Shown here one piece after another: positions 1 to 6,064 of a stretch of 6,064 nt of DNA (position 1 is its first letter; every line of letters starts with the position of its first letter). The stretch is from Acidobacteriaceae bacterium (GTDB taxonomy: Bacteria; Acidobacteriota; Terriglobia; Bryobacterales; Bryobacteraceae). The notes under the pieces are model-generated. The model was given only the letters and a program-made list of their open reading frames with translations. It ran no database searches and had not been told where the DNA came from. A program made the translations under genes and the position numbers. Location of the stretch: contig JAFAZU010000660.1 in NCBI GenBank assembly GCA_019239585.1, positions 1 through 6,064 on the forward strand, given 5' to 3'.

Positions 1-2687
1 AAGCGCCGGACCACACGCACATGACCAGAATGGAAGATTGAGTTTCCAACCGATTGATCAAAGGTAAATCCGACGGCATCGCCCAACTGATTGCGTGCAG
101 CAGTTACCAGCGCTGCGCCGGGAGGCTGTTGATTGGGCAGCGTGCGCACATCCAGCCGCGTGCCTTTCGTGCCCAGATAGCCAATTTCCGCAAAAAAGCC
201 TCCGGGCAGATCACGCTGCACGGAAGCGTTCCAGGTGCCGGCGTACGGCGTACGATAATCTCGAGCAACGGCGAAGTTGTTTGTGATATCGCGTGGAGTG
301 GTGGTCGCAAAGCCTCGATCCAGTGTCAGAACATTAGCTGGGCTGGTGTTGACGCTATTGGAGGTTGCAAACGGTGGCTGCTGGGCCAGGATGTTGGTGA
401 ATTGTACATAGGCCTGCTCGTTGTAGTAAATGCCGTAGCCGGCACGGACAATGGTAGAGCGCTTGGACGGCACTTTCCAGGCCAGCGCCAGACGCGGCGA
501 CCAGTTGTTGTGGTCCCCATCAATCAGCCCGGCAGGGAAAGCACCCGAATAGGGGCCAGTGGTTGAAGGCGTCACAACCGCTACGTTTGTATATCCAGGG
601 GCAATGTCGAGGTTTGCCGCACGTCCGTATTTCTCGGCAAACGGCGTGAAGTATTCATAGCGAACGCCCAGAATCAAAGTCAAATTCGGTTTTGCTTTCC
701 ACTCGTCCTGGGCATAACCGGTCCATTGATTCTGCAGGAAGTAATTGCTGTATTGGCTGTATTGAATGGAACTTGATTGAGGATAACCGAGCAGAAAATC
801 GGCTAAATCGTAGCCGGTACCAGCAACTACCTGCCTGTCAACGCTGGCGCTGGTAGCCACGCCAGTGAAGTTGAACGTGCCGCGAGCGTTCGGATTGGTG
901 CGCGCGCTCTGGTCAGCCCGAGCATAGCCGAAACCGAGCGAAACAGTGTGCAAACCTCTTATCAGACTGACGCTCTCTGTAATGCCTTGCGCTTGATTGC
1001 GATTCAGTGTAGGTATCCCGTCACTGAGAGAAGCGAAGTTGGTAAAGTTCAGCGTAGGCGGACCGGCATTCAGAGGATTGGCGGAAATACCGGGAATGCC
1101 AAGCTGTGCCGAGATGTTCGGCACAGTCGAGAAATAAGGCGTGATCTCGTTATAGTTCCGATTAAAACGGATCTGGGTGTTGCTGATTGCTTTCGCGGAT
1201 AGGTTGCGGGTCCATTGAAACTGCGTGTTAAATCCATAACCGCTCGTGACATCTGAGTAGCCGAAGGGCTGCGCGGTCGTGCCATCGCGGCGTTGATATT
1301 GCAGATTCAGCGAGAACCGGTCCTTTGTTGTGACGTTGCGCTGAAGACGCAAACCGGCGTTGTCTGTATTGGCACCCTGCGTGGTCTGTGTCTGAAAGTT
1401 ATTGGCGGTGCCGTTTTGGTTCGGCAATGGATAGAAGCGGAGCAAAGCCAGCGCAATCCGGTTCAGGGAGGCTGCAGGAATTTGATTGTTCGGGTACGGC
1501 TGATTGGTGCCGGGAGCGAAAACATTAATCGGCACATTTGTCGCGGATGTTCCGAGCGACTGAGTCGACTGGGAGAAGTCGCCATTACGTTGCAGCAGCG
1601 TGGGAACCGTTTCAGTAAAAAGAATTGGGTTGCGGGCGCGAGTGCCGAAATAAGATAGGAAGAACTGCGTTTGGCGGTCGTTGACGATATGTTTAATACT
1701 AAGCGGACCGCCGACGATAAAGCTGAAACGGCTTTGAGCGTAAGCTGCCTGAGGGATATCAAGGCCGTTGACGGAAAACGGCTTCGCGTTCACGGCTGAG
1801 TTGGTGAGGGTATAGGAAGCCTGTCCATGAATACCCTGATTGCGCCGCCGCCGGTTTCCAAAAACCGCTCCGGCAGCCTGGCCGGGTGGACGTCCTCCAT
1901 TACGTCTGCCGAACCCGCCACCACCAAAGCCGCCGCCGGGACCTCCCCCTCTGCCAAAACCACCGCCACCAGGACCGCCAAATCCGCCAGGACCAGAAGC
2001 GCCGAACCCCGGGGCACCAGTATCCGCACCGCCGCCCATACCGGGAGGAGCGCCGCCCACGAATCGCATGTCAGGTCCGGAGTCGGCCTGGTTGCCTTCG
2101 GAGAGGCCTGGACTGAGGCTGCCTGACACAGTCAAGGTGTCTCCTCCGGAGATCGTGGCATTTGTGCGCGGTACCCCGCTCGAATCGGAATTTAGTTCGT
2201 TTTGCAACTCTGCGTCTAAGCCGTTCGGGTCCGCCGCTGCTTGCCGATCGGGCGCATTCCCGCGTCCTCCAGCGGACACAGACGGCACGCCGCTGCGAGC
2301 CCCTGTACTTGCTGAAGAATTGCCGGGTCCGCCTGTCATCGCGCCGTCGCGCATACGCCGCATGAAAGCAGGTTCGCGCAGCGTGAGATCAAAGTTTACC
2401 GGCCCCTTGGCCCCTGCAAAAACAACATTGGTTTGCAATGGATCAAAGCCGAACATCTCAACACGAACAGACCAGGAACCAGCGCCGAGCGGTGGAAAGC
2501 TGTAATGACCGTCCACATCGGTTACAGTCGAGACCGTCTGAGCTCCCTGAGTTGCGGTCACCGTTGCACCGGGAATTGGCTGTCCGGCAGACCTAACAAA
2601 TCCGCTCTGGGCCAAAGCCTTCTCACCGGTCGCTAACAGAATAAGAGTAATGACGCGGAGAAGGAGGTTCGTTGAAAAACGTTTCAC
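1..2687 (-). CDS. TonB-dependent-receptor-like (Oar-type) outer-membrane protein with CarboxypepD_reg domain, 3' end beyond window
   Basis: Translating the minus strand from GTG at 2687 gives 895 uninterrupted codons running off the left edge, so the C-terminus is missing. Residues 1-26 form a signal peptide (KRFSTNLLLR, hydrophobic core, ALA before Gln27). Residues 29-103 match a carboxypeptidase regulatory-like beta domain (PIPGATVTA, TDVDGHYSFPPL). Residues 104-210 are low complexity with a VSGSLSPGL motif; 211-269 are glycine-rich (33 Gly of 59); RRRR lies at 279-282. After about 288 the sequence is outer-membrane barrel-like, with motifs common in acidobacterial receptors (SFIVGGPLSI, NGDFSQ, GYAQDEWKAKPNLTL at about 657, SPRLALAWK). 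I see no canonical TonB plug. The start is fixed by an in-frame TAA at 2706-2708 upstream and by the signal peptide, although no Shine-Dalgarno sequence precedes it. Family members probably import or bind large substrates such as glycans; the substrate is not predictable here. It lies 59 bp after the AsmA-like gene and may be co-transcribed with it. Confidence 0.9.
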   Translation of the reverse strand, partial: MKRFSTNLLLRVITLILLATGEKALAQSGFVRSAGQPIPGATVTATQGAQTVSTVTDVDGHYSFPPLGAGSWSVRVEMFGFDPLQTNVVFAGAKGPVNFDLTLREPAFMRRMRDGAMTGGPGNSSASTGARSGVPSVSAGGRGNAPDRQAAADPNGLDAELQNELNSDSSGVPRTNATISGGDTLTVSGSLSPGLSEGNQADSGPDMRFVGGAPPGMGGGADTGAPGFGASGPGGFGGPGGGGFGRGGGPGGGFGGGGFGRRNGGRPPGQAAGAVFGNRRRRNQGIHGQASYTLTNSAVNAKPFSVNGLDIPQAAYAQSRFSFIVGGPLSIKHIVNDRQTQFFLSYFGTRARNPILFTETVPTLLQRNGDFSQSTQSLGTSATNVPINVFAPGTNQPYPNNQIPAASLNRIALALLRFYPLPNQNGTANNFQTQTTQGANTDNAGLRLQRNVTTKDRFSLNLQYQRRDGTTAQPFGYSDVTSGYGFNTQFQWTRNLSAKAISNTQIRFNRNYNEITPYFSTVPNISAQLGIPGISANPLNAGPPTLNFTNFASLSDGIPTLNRNQAQGITESVSLIRGLHTVSLGFGYARADQSARTNPNARGTFNFTGVATSASVDRQVVAGTGYDLADFLLGYPQSSSIQYSQYSNYFLQNQWTGYAQDEWKAKPNLTLILGVRYEYFTPFAEKYGRAANLDIAPGYTNVAVVTPSTTGPYSGAFPAGLIDGDHNNWSPRLALAWKVPSKRSTIVRAGYGIYYNEQAYVQFTNILAQQPPFATSNSVNTSPANVLTLDRGFATTTPRDITNNFAVARDYRTPYAGTWNASVQRDLPGGFFAEIGYLGTKGTRLDVRTLPNQQPPGAALVTAARNQLGDAVGFTFDQSVGNSIFHSGHVRVVRR
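1881..2057 (-). repeat. Glycine-rich coding tract inside the receptor gene
   Basis: These codons encode receptor residues 211-269, of which 33 are glycine, arranged as irregular units such as GGFGGPGGGGFG and GGGFGGGGFG. Phe, Pro and Arg are the main interruptions. At DNA level it is a run of GGN codons, which on the opposite strand creates a spurious proline-rich open frame. The tract links the N-terminal beta domain to the barrel-like region, where a plug domain normally sits. It is low complexity and may vary in length between strains. Confidence 0.85.
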
Positions 2688-2746
2688 AGTTGCGAGGCTA
2701 AGCTGTTACTTGTTACGGCGTCGCTCTTCGTAAGCAGGTTACAGAC
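2688..2746 (-). other. Short gap between AsmA-like and receptor genes
   Basis: The 59 bp hold no hairpin followed by a T-run on the minus strand, so I see no terminator between the AsmA-like gene and the receptor gene. TGTTAC occurs twice, separated by one base (2704-2709 and 2711-2716 on the plus strand), without obvious meaning. No convincing promoter or Shine-Dalgarno sequence is visible ahead of the receptor GTG. Read-through transcription from the AsmA-like gene is the simplest reading. Confidence 0.4.
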
Positions 2747-4354
2747 TCAGAAACGTTGTTTTCTTGCCAAGTCCAGTGCGAAAGTAGAGTGCTGTGTTGT
2801 ACCTGTGATCTTAAAGGGAACAATCGTGACCGAATGCTTCTTCAGGAAAGGACTAATCACTTTCAGCAGCCCTGCTTTCAACCCGGAAGTTGTGTCTGAG
2901 AGTTTGCCTGTTGTCCGCAGAGTTCCTTGTAGATAGACAGCTTTATTAAGCAGGTTGTAAGTTCCGGACATTTTCGCATGGGCGCCGGGAACTGTGAAAG
3001 AGACTCCCGACAGGGTAGCAATTCCTTTTTGCGTTGAGACATGGCCCTTGATGTCAGAGCATATAATTTTCGGATCTTCTCTTTCTTCCTTCTTGCTCAT
3101 ACCTTCCGCGCTCTCGCTGAGATGATTAATGGGAGCCTGTGTTGATGGTTTGGTAAACCGGCTATCGCTCATGCCGAAGTCTCCCTGTAATTGCAGTTTT
3201 TCTAAGAAACCAGAATCGCCGGGCGGAAGCTCCGCATCGGCCTGTAAACTGATCTCTCCTGTCATAGAGGGCTGCTGGTTTCGTGTAAACAGCAGCAATA
3301 AATCATCAACGTAGCCTCTATCTACTGATAGGTGCAAGTGAGCGGTCTTACCCGTATGCTGACGGTCTCCTTTAATCTCTCCCTGTGATTTGATAACCGT
3401 GTGATTGAGCCGGGATTCTACATCATTCAAGACTGTATCGCCGTTCATCCCATTAACAGTGGCGTGAAAGGTTGTTAATAGAGGAAGAGTATGACTTCCA
3501 TTTGATGTCCCAAATTGCGGCACATTCACAACGCCGCTGCAAGCTACATGGCTCAGCGATCCGGTAAATTCACCCTGAGCGTTAAAGCGGCCCTCGATGT
3601 TGCCGACCGTGCTCAGGTCAGCTTCGTTGAATGTAAAAGAACCGGTTAGCGCTGTTCGCCCAGCGTCATCCCAATTCCAAGGGCCGATCTTTCCTGTTGA
3701 ACGAACTGTGCCGCTTGGCTCATTGATGACCAGTTCCACGCGAAAGGGCGACGGGCCCTGACGATTCACATCATGAAATGTCGCTTTCTTAATCGAAATT
3801 TTGAACGGGTCTGCATCCGGCGTGGGAGAAGCGAATTCTACAACAGAATTTTCAATTTCAACTTGGCCGATAGCGGAAAATCTGGGCGACTCGTGGTGAG
3901 TTGAGGCGCTTTGGTTCCGTGTTGCGGAGGGCACGCTCGGAATGACAATATGTAGGCCAACAATAGAGATTCGCTCAACTTTTTTTCTCATGAAAAAGAG
4001 ATCTGAATAGTTGGCGGTAACCGTCAGTTTGGGAACTACTACTATAGGAGTGCTGCTGCTTGGGCTCTCATTGAGAAAGCGGACATCTTCAGCTATATAT
4101 CCAAGCGGAAAAAACGTAGGATGAAAAGATCCCATGTGAACCGGCTTGCCCACTCCACGTTGCAGGCTCCTAACAACGGCGTTTCGAGTAAACGGCCATT
4201 TCCAGGCTAATATGCACATCCAGATAATCACCAATACAGTGAGGAGCCAAAGCAAGGAAGACCAGTGCCTGAATGCTAGGAGTCGAGAGACGTATGCAGG
4301 CGCAATTCTTTCCGTTGGTTTGCGCGTGAATCGGTGAGAAAGTGTTCGAGCCAT
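2747..4354 (-). CDS. AsmA-like membrane-anchored envelope protein
   Basis: A 535-residue protein with a basic cytoplasmic N-terminus (about 1-30), one membrane helix at about 33-53 (rich in Leu, Trp, Ile) and a long, probably periplasmic remainder. The segment just after the helix (WPFTRNAVVRSLQRGVGKPV, then MGSFHPTFFPLGYIAEDVRF) has the form of AsmA/YicH-type N-termini, in which a strand and helix precede a G-x-F-x-x-x-x-F-P motif. The rest is alternating beta strands; about 430-529 resembles the AsmA-like C-terminal region (GVSFTVPGAHAKMSGTYNLL, then LQGTLRTTGKLSD). AsmA-family proteins are bridge-like or chaperone-like proteins linked to lipid transfer and outer-membrane assembly; this one is at the short end of the family. 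The ATG at 4354 is preceded by AAGGGTG (4359-4365) at good spacing. It begins a new transcription unit after the terminator near 4516-4567 and is followed by the receptor gene. Family assignment is by motif style, so the exact subfamily is uncertain. Confidence 0.8.
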   Translation of the reverse strand: MARTLSHRFTRKPTERIAPAYVSRLLAFRHWSSLLWLLTVLVIIWMCILAWKWPFTRNAVVRSLQRGVGKPVHMGSFHPTFFPLGYIAEDVRFLNESPSSSTPIVVVPKLTVTANYSDLFFMRKKVERISIVGLHIVIPSVPSATRNQSASTHHESPRFSAIGQVEIENSVVEFASPTPDADPFKISIKKATFHDVNRQGPSPFRVELVINEPSGTVRSTGKIGPWNWDDAGRTALTGSFTFNEADLSTVGNIEGRFNAQGEFTGSLSHVACSGVVNVPQFGTSNGSHTLPLLTTFHATVNGMNGDTVLNDVESRLNHTVIKSQGEIKGDRQHTGKTAHLHLSVDRGYVDDLLLLFTRNQQPSMTGEISLQADAELPPGDSGFLEKLQLQGDFGMSDSRFTKPSTQAPINHLSESAEGMSKKEEREDPKIICSDIKGHVSTQKGIATLSGVSFTVPGAHAKMSGTYNLLNKAVYLQGTLRTTGKLSDTTSGLKAGLLKVISPFLKKHSVTIVPFKITGTTQHSTFALDLARKQRF

Positions 4355-4515
4355 ATTACACCCTTAGGCCAAAAACTCTCAGCGCATAATGGACTGCTTT
4401 AAAAAGTGAGAAGTTTCACACAAGAATCCCATGCTTTTCACAATTTTTAGATCATTTAGCTCAGCTATACCGATCACAGTGAAATGGGAACGGCAAAGGT
4501 TCAGCCGAGTCAAAG
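4355..4515 (-). other. Intergenic region expected to hold the promoter of the AsmA-like gene
   Basis: About 160 bp, AT-richer than the flanking genes, between the terminator of the OmpA-like gene and the AsmA-like start. No open frame here has coding character. The Shine-Dalgarno-like AAGGGTG (minus strand, 4359-4365) serves the AsmA-like gene. No strong sigma-70 promoter is visible; the best candidate is listed separately. Several A/T runs occur near 4401-4405, 4443-4447 and 4516-4520. Confidence 0.5.
4396..4423 (-). promoter_or_regulatory. Weak candidate promoter with overlapping imperfect palindrome
   Basis: On the minus strand TTGTGT (4418-4423) is followed after 16 bases by TAAAGC (4396-4401), each matching the sigma-70 consensus at only three of six positions. 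Between and overlapping them lies a 16-bp imperfect palindrome, GTGTGAAACTTCTCAC (4406-4421), in which six of eight base pairs match. Its position could suit an operator for the AsmA-like gene. The match is weak and could be chance. Confidence 0.2.
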
Positions 4516-4567
4516 TAAAAATTTAGGCAGAGTGCTTACCTTTTATCAAAACAAGGAGCGCTCTGCC
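4516..4567 (-). terminator. Rho-independent terminator of the OmpA-like/YsnF-like operon
   Basis: Read on the minus strand, GGCAGAGCGCT (4567-4557) pairs with AGCACTCTGCC (4536-4526) over 11 positions with a single C/A mismatch. Inside, CCTT and AAGG add a short inner stem. The hairpin is followed immediately by TAAATTTTTAC, a T-run. It starts 13 bp after the stop codon of the OmpA-like gene, as expected for an operon end. On the plus strand no T-run follows, so it appears to be one-directional. It also insulates the downstream AsmA-like gene. Confidence 0.75.
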
Positions 4568-4579
4568 CTCGAACACTGT

Positions 4580-5176
4580 TTAGTCTTTAATCAACTCAAC
4601 GCGACGGTTTTCAGCCCGGCCCGTGTCGGTCGCATTGGTCGCTGCGGGCTGATGCTGACCTTTCGCTTCGACTTGCAGGCGGCTGCTGTCAACACCATGA
4701 CTGGTCAAATAAGCCATCACGCTTTGAGCGCGCTGCTGTGACAGGGTATCATTGGCGGGCCCAGATCCAGTGGAGTCCGTATGTCCCATAACGCGCATCT
4801 TCCAGTCAGGGTTGTTCTTAAGCGCTTGCGCTACTTGATCCAGCACTGCTTGTGAGTCGCTGGCCAGCGCAGCGCTGGCAGTAGCAAAATGCACTTCGCT
4901 GTCGTTAAAACCAATTCGGCCATTTTGCTTAATTTCATCGGCGATGCTGGCAGCCGTCCAATTTCGAGCCGCTTGGGGCTGCGTCCCTGGGCTATTATCC
5001 GGCTTCGTGCTGTCTGTGACCGGAGCGGCATTCGTTGCTGTTTGATTATCGTGAGGTCGGCTGAACAACCAAATGCCAAGCGCCAGAAGCAGCAAGAGCG
5101 GCAGCAGCCATGCCCAGATAGGGAGTCCCTTTTTCTTGTCTCCCTCTTCGTATACTTTCACTTTCTCCGTTGCCAT
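4580..5176 (-). CDS. OmpA-family peptidoglycan-binding protein with N-terminal membrane anchor
   Basis: A 198-residue protein. Residues 1-16 are a charged cytoplasmic tail ending in KKK; about 17-39 is one membrane helix (IWAWLLPLLLLLALGIWLF); 40-72 is a Pro/Thr/Asn/Ser-rich linker; about 86-198 is an OmpA/Pal/MotB-type C-terminal domain. Its hallmarks are VHFATASAAL at 95-104, GHTDSTGS at 131-138, LSQQRAQSVMAYL at 145-157 and GRAENRRVEL at 186-195. Asp134 and Arg149 are spaced 15 apart, like the two residues that hold diaminopimelate in E. coli OmpA, so peptidoglycan binding is expected. There is no lipobox and no cysteine, so it is probably an inner-membrane protein reaching the cell wall, not a Pal lipoprotein, and there is no eight-stranded barrel. 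AAAGGAAA (5182-5189) lies seven bases from the ATG and a second AGGAG just upstream. It is 21 bp after the YsnF-like gene and last in the operon. Its specific role in stress is inferred only from context. Confidence 0.9.
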   Translation of the reverse strand: MATEKVKVYEEGDKKKGLPIWAWLLPLLLLLALGIWLFSRPHDNQTATNAAPVTDSTKPDNSPGTQPQAARNWTAASIADEIKQNGRIGFNDSEVHFATASAALASDSQAVLDQVAQALKNNPDWKMRVMGHTDSTGSGPANDTLSQQRAQSVMAYLTSHGVDSSRLQVEAKGQHQPAATNATDTGRAENRRVELIKD

Positions 5177-5197
5177 ACTGATTTCCTTTCTCCTGGG

Positions 5198-5977
5198 TTA
5201 AGCCTTCTTTTTGCGTCCTCTACGCTTCGCAGGCGCTTCATTAACAGCAACTTGTTCGACTTCCACCTGTGTCTTGCGGACGGTATCAGTTACGCGCTCA
5301 GTGCGAGCGGTAGTCTCCTTACTGACCAGCACTTCCTCTACCACGCGGGCGGATTTCTCCACCACAGGAACCTCTGCGCTTTCGGTTACCTCAATCGACT
5401 GGTCCCTAAGCTTTTCCAGATCGGCTTCGGTGACAGGGCGATTGACTGGCTGCCGGTCCACAAAGGCGTGTTCTTCTTGTAGAACCACCTTTTCTTCCAC
5501 AGGCGTTTCTACTACGCGGCTGTAGACGCGAACGCCGCCTCGTTGCACTTGGCGCTTCCCGACCTGGAGTTCTTCTTCTACCACGGGAATTACTGCCTCA
5601 GCGCCCGTGTTCACTCCTGCGACAGCATGCCGCGCCGTATCGTCCGCAATGACCTTCTCATCTACTTGCGCCGCCCGGTGCTTACTAAAAACATCTTCTG
5701 CCGTATCCGTGTACGCTTCCGGACCGGAAACAACAATAATGGTGCCGCCCGCGTTCAGTCCGTCCGAAAGAAGTCGCACGTCTCGCTCTGGAAGACCTAA
5801 CTGCTGTAAAGCCGAAAGTGATTGTCCAGCAGCACTTGAGGAGCCGCTGTGACTGCCGATCACGGAGATTGAGTCAGGGGGTATTTCAGACCTTTGCAGG
5901 TCGCCCAGCGCCTCTTGCGCATGTTCGCGCGTGTGAAATAAACAGAGGACCGTTGTTATGTTCTGTGTGTCTTGCAT
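5198..5977 (-). CDS. YsnF-like (DUF2382) general stress protein with N-terminal YflT-like domain
   Basis: A 259-residue soluble protein with no signal peptide or membrane helix. Residues about 7-105 resemble the small domain of general stress proteins (VLCLFHTREHAQEALGDL, ISVIG at 37-41, LGLPERDVRLLSDGLNAGG at 60-78, IIVVSG). Residues about 129-243 are the DUF2382 domain of the YsnF/AvaK family: IPVVEEELQVGKRQV, RVYSRVVETPVEEKVVL, the EEHAFVDRQPVNRPV hallmark at 168-182, then Val/Glu/Arg-rich strands to VEVEQV. The family is linked to general stress, but its biochemical role is unknown. The final residues (AKRRGRKKKA) are strongly basic, unlike the Glu-rich domain before them, and recall nucleic-acid-binding tails. 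GGAG (5988-5991) lies 10 bases from the ATG. The gene sits 25 bp after a truncated gene and 21 bp before the OmpA-like gene, so the three are probably one transcript. Confidence 0.88.
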   Translation of the reverse strand: MQDTQNITTVLCLFHTREHAQEALGDLQRSEIPPDSISVIGSHSGSSSAAGQSLSALQQLGLPERDVRLLSDGLNAGGTIIVVSGPEAYTDTAEDVFSKHRAAQVDEKVIADDTARHAVAGVNTGAEAVIPVVEEELQVGKRQVQRGGVRVYSRVVETPVEEKVVLQEEHAFVDRQPVNRPVTEADLEKLRDQSIEVTESAEVPVVEKSARVVEEVLVSKETTARTERVTDTVRKTQVEVEQVAVNEAPAKRRGRKKKA

Positions 5978-6000
5978 ACTAAATTTTCTCCATTCTCAAA

Positions 6001-6035
6001 CCTTAGGAGTTTGGTATTTTCGAGCCTTCGGAGTT
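6001..6035 (-). repeat. Pair of 11-bp near-identical direct repeats
   Basis: On the minus strand AACTCCGAAGG (6025-6035) recurs as AACTCCTAAGG (6001-6011), 24 bp apart with one difference. The second copy overlaps the stop codon of the truncated upstream gene. It may reflect a small local duplication at the gene's 3' end; no regulatory meaning is evident. Confidence 0.4.
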
Positions 6036-6064
6036 GATGCGTTCAACGACAACCTCCTCGGCGC
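6003..6064 (-). CDS. 3' end of an upstream gene, possibly another DUF2382/YsnF-like protein (partial)
   Basis: One minus-strand frame entering from the right edge reads 19 codons (AEEVVVERINSEGSKIPNS) to a TAA at 6003-6005. The stretch EEVVVERI resembles the alternating Val/Glu/Arg strands that end DUF2382 domains, and the neighbouring complete gene encodes similar segments (VVEEVLV, QVEVEQV). The stop lies 25 bp before the next gene's start, typical of an operon. A second frame here is also open for 21 codons to a TGA but shows no family-like pattern. The piece is too short for a firm family call. Confidence 0.5.
   Translation of the reverse strand, partial: AEEVVVERINSEGSKIPNS

Noticed and set aside
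54..566. Plus-strand 170-codon open frame
   Set aside because: It lies wholly opposite the receptor's barrel-coding region, which is the frame with clear family motifs; the plus-strand product shows none.
1293..1762. Overlapping open frames on both strands inside the receptor gene (121 and 99 codons)
   Set aside because: Both are in other frames of the continuous 895-codon receptor frame and show no recognisable features.
1840..2505. Plus-strand 221-codon open frame rich in proline
   Set aside because: It is the antisense of the receptor's glycine-rich tract: GGN codons read as CCN on the other strand. It has no ribosome site or family resemblance, and the minus frame has a signal peptide and recognisable domains.
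2704..2716. TGTTAC doublet as a possible operator or terminator
   Set aside because: Two six-base copies separated by one base form no stem with a T-run and no promoter is visible around them; chance is adequate.
4484..4741. Plus-strand 85-codon open frame beginning in the intergenic region
   Set aside because: It crosses the terminator hairpin and then runs antisense to the OmpA domain; no ribosome site or protein pattern supports it.
4889..5482. Plus-strand 197-codon open frame
   Set aside because: It spans the antisense of two well-supported genes (OmpA-like and YsnF-like) and the gap between them; its composition is that of a shadow frame.
1..6064. CRISPR array, tRNA/rRNA gene, transposon or integrase
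   Set aside because: No regularly spaced repeats, cloverleaf or rRNA-like sequence, transposase/integrase motifs or flanking inverted repeats were seen by eye on either strand.

Overview
The window looks like a chromosomal piece from an Acidobacteriota (Terriglobia-like) genome. The main reason is the gene at its left end: a very large TonB-dependent-receptor-like outer-membrane protein with a carboxypeptidase-regulatory-like N-terminal domain and a glycine-rich linker, an architecture I associate with that phylum. An AsmA-type envelope protein and a YsnF-like stress gene next to an OmpA-like gene fit the same soil-bacterium picture. The assignment is inference from protein style; no rRNA or other phylogenetic marker is present. 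Every gene I can support lies on the minus strand, so the window is read from right to left in transcription order.

Right part (about 6064 to 4516): a tight cluster of three minus-strand genes. First is the last 19 codons of a gene cut by the window edge, whose tail (AEEVVVERINSEG) resembles a YsnF/DUF2382 protein. Then, after 25 bp, a complete 259-aa YsnF-type stress protein with a very basic tail. Then, after 21 bp, a 198-aa inner-membrane-anchored OmpA/Pal-like peptidoglycan-binding protein. The cluster closes with a good hairpin plus T-run terminator at about 4516-4567. It reads as a general-stress and envelope operon.

Middle (about 4515 to 2747): an intergenic stretch of roughly 160 bp that must hold the promoter of the next unit (only a weak candidate is visible), followed by a 535-aa AsmA-like protein with one N-terminal membrane helix and a large periplasmic part.

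Left part (2687 to 1 and beyond): 59 bp after the AsmA-like gene, with no terminator visible between, a GTG-initiated receptor-like gene runs off the left edge after 895 codons with no stop or frameshift. It has a signal peptide, a CarboxypepD_reg domain, a 59-residue segment containing 33 glycines where a TonB plug would be expected, and a long Oar-like beta-barrel region.

No RNA gene, CRISPR array, insertion sequence, prophage or toxin-antitoxin pair is visible. I do not see a clearly undescribed system. The points most worth following are the stress/envelope cassette with its possible tandem YsnF paralogues, the AT-hook-like basic tail on the YsnF protein, and the plug-less glycine-rich receptor beside an AsmA protein.
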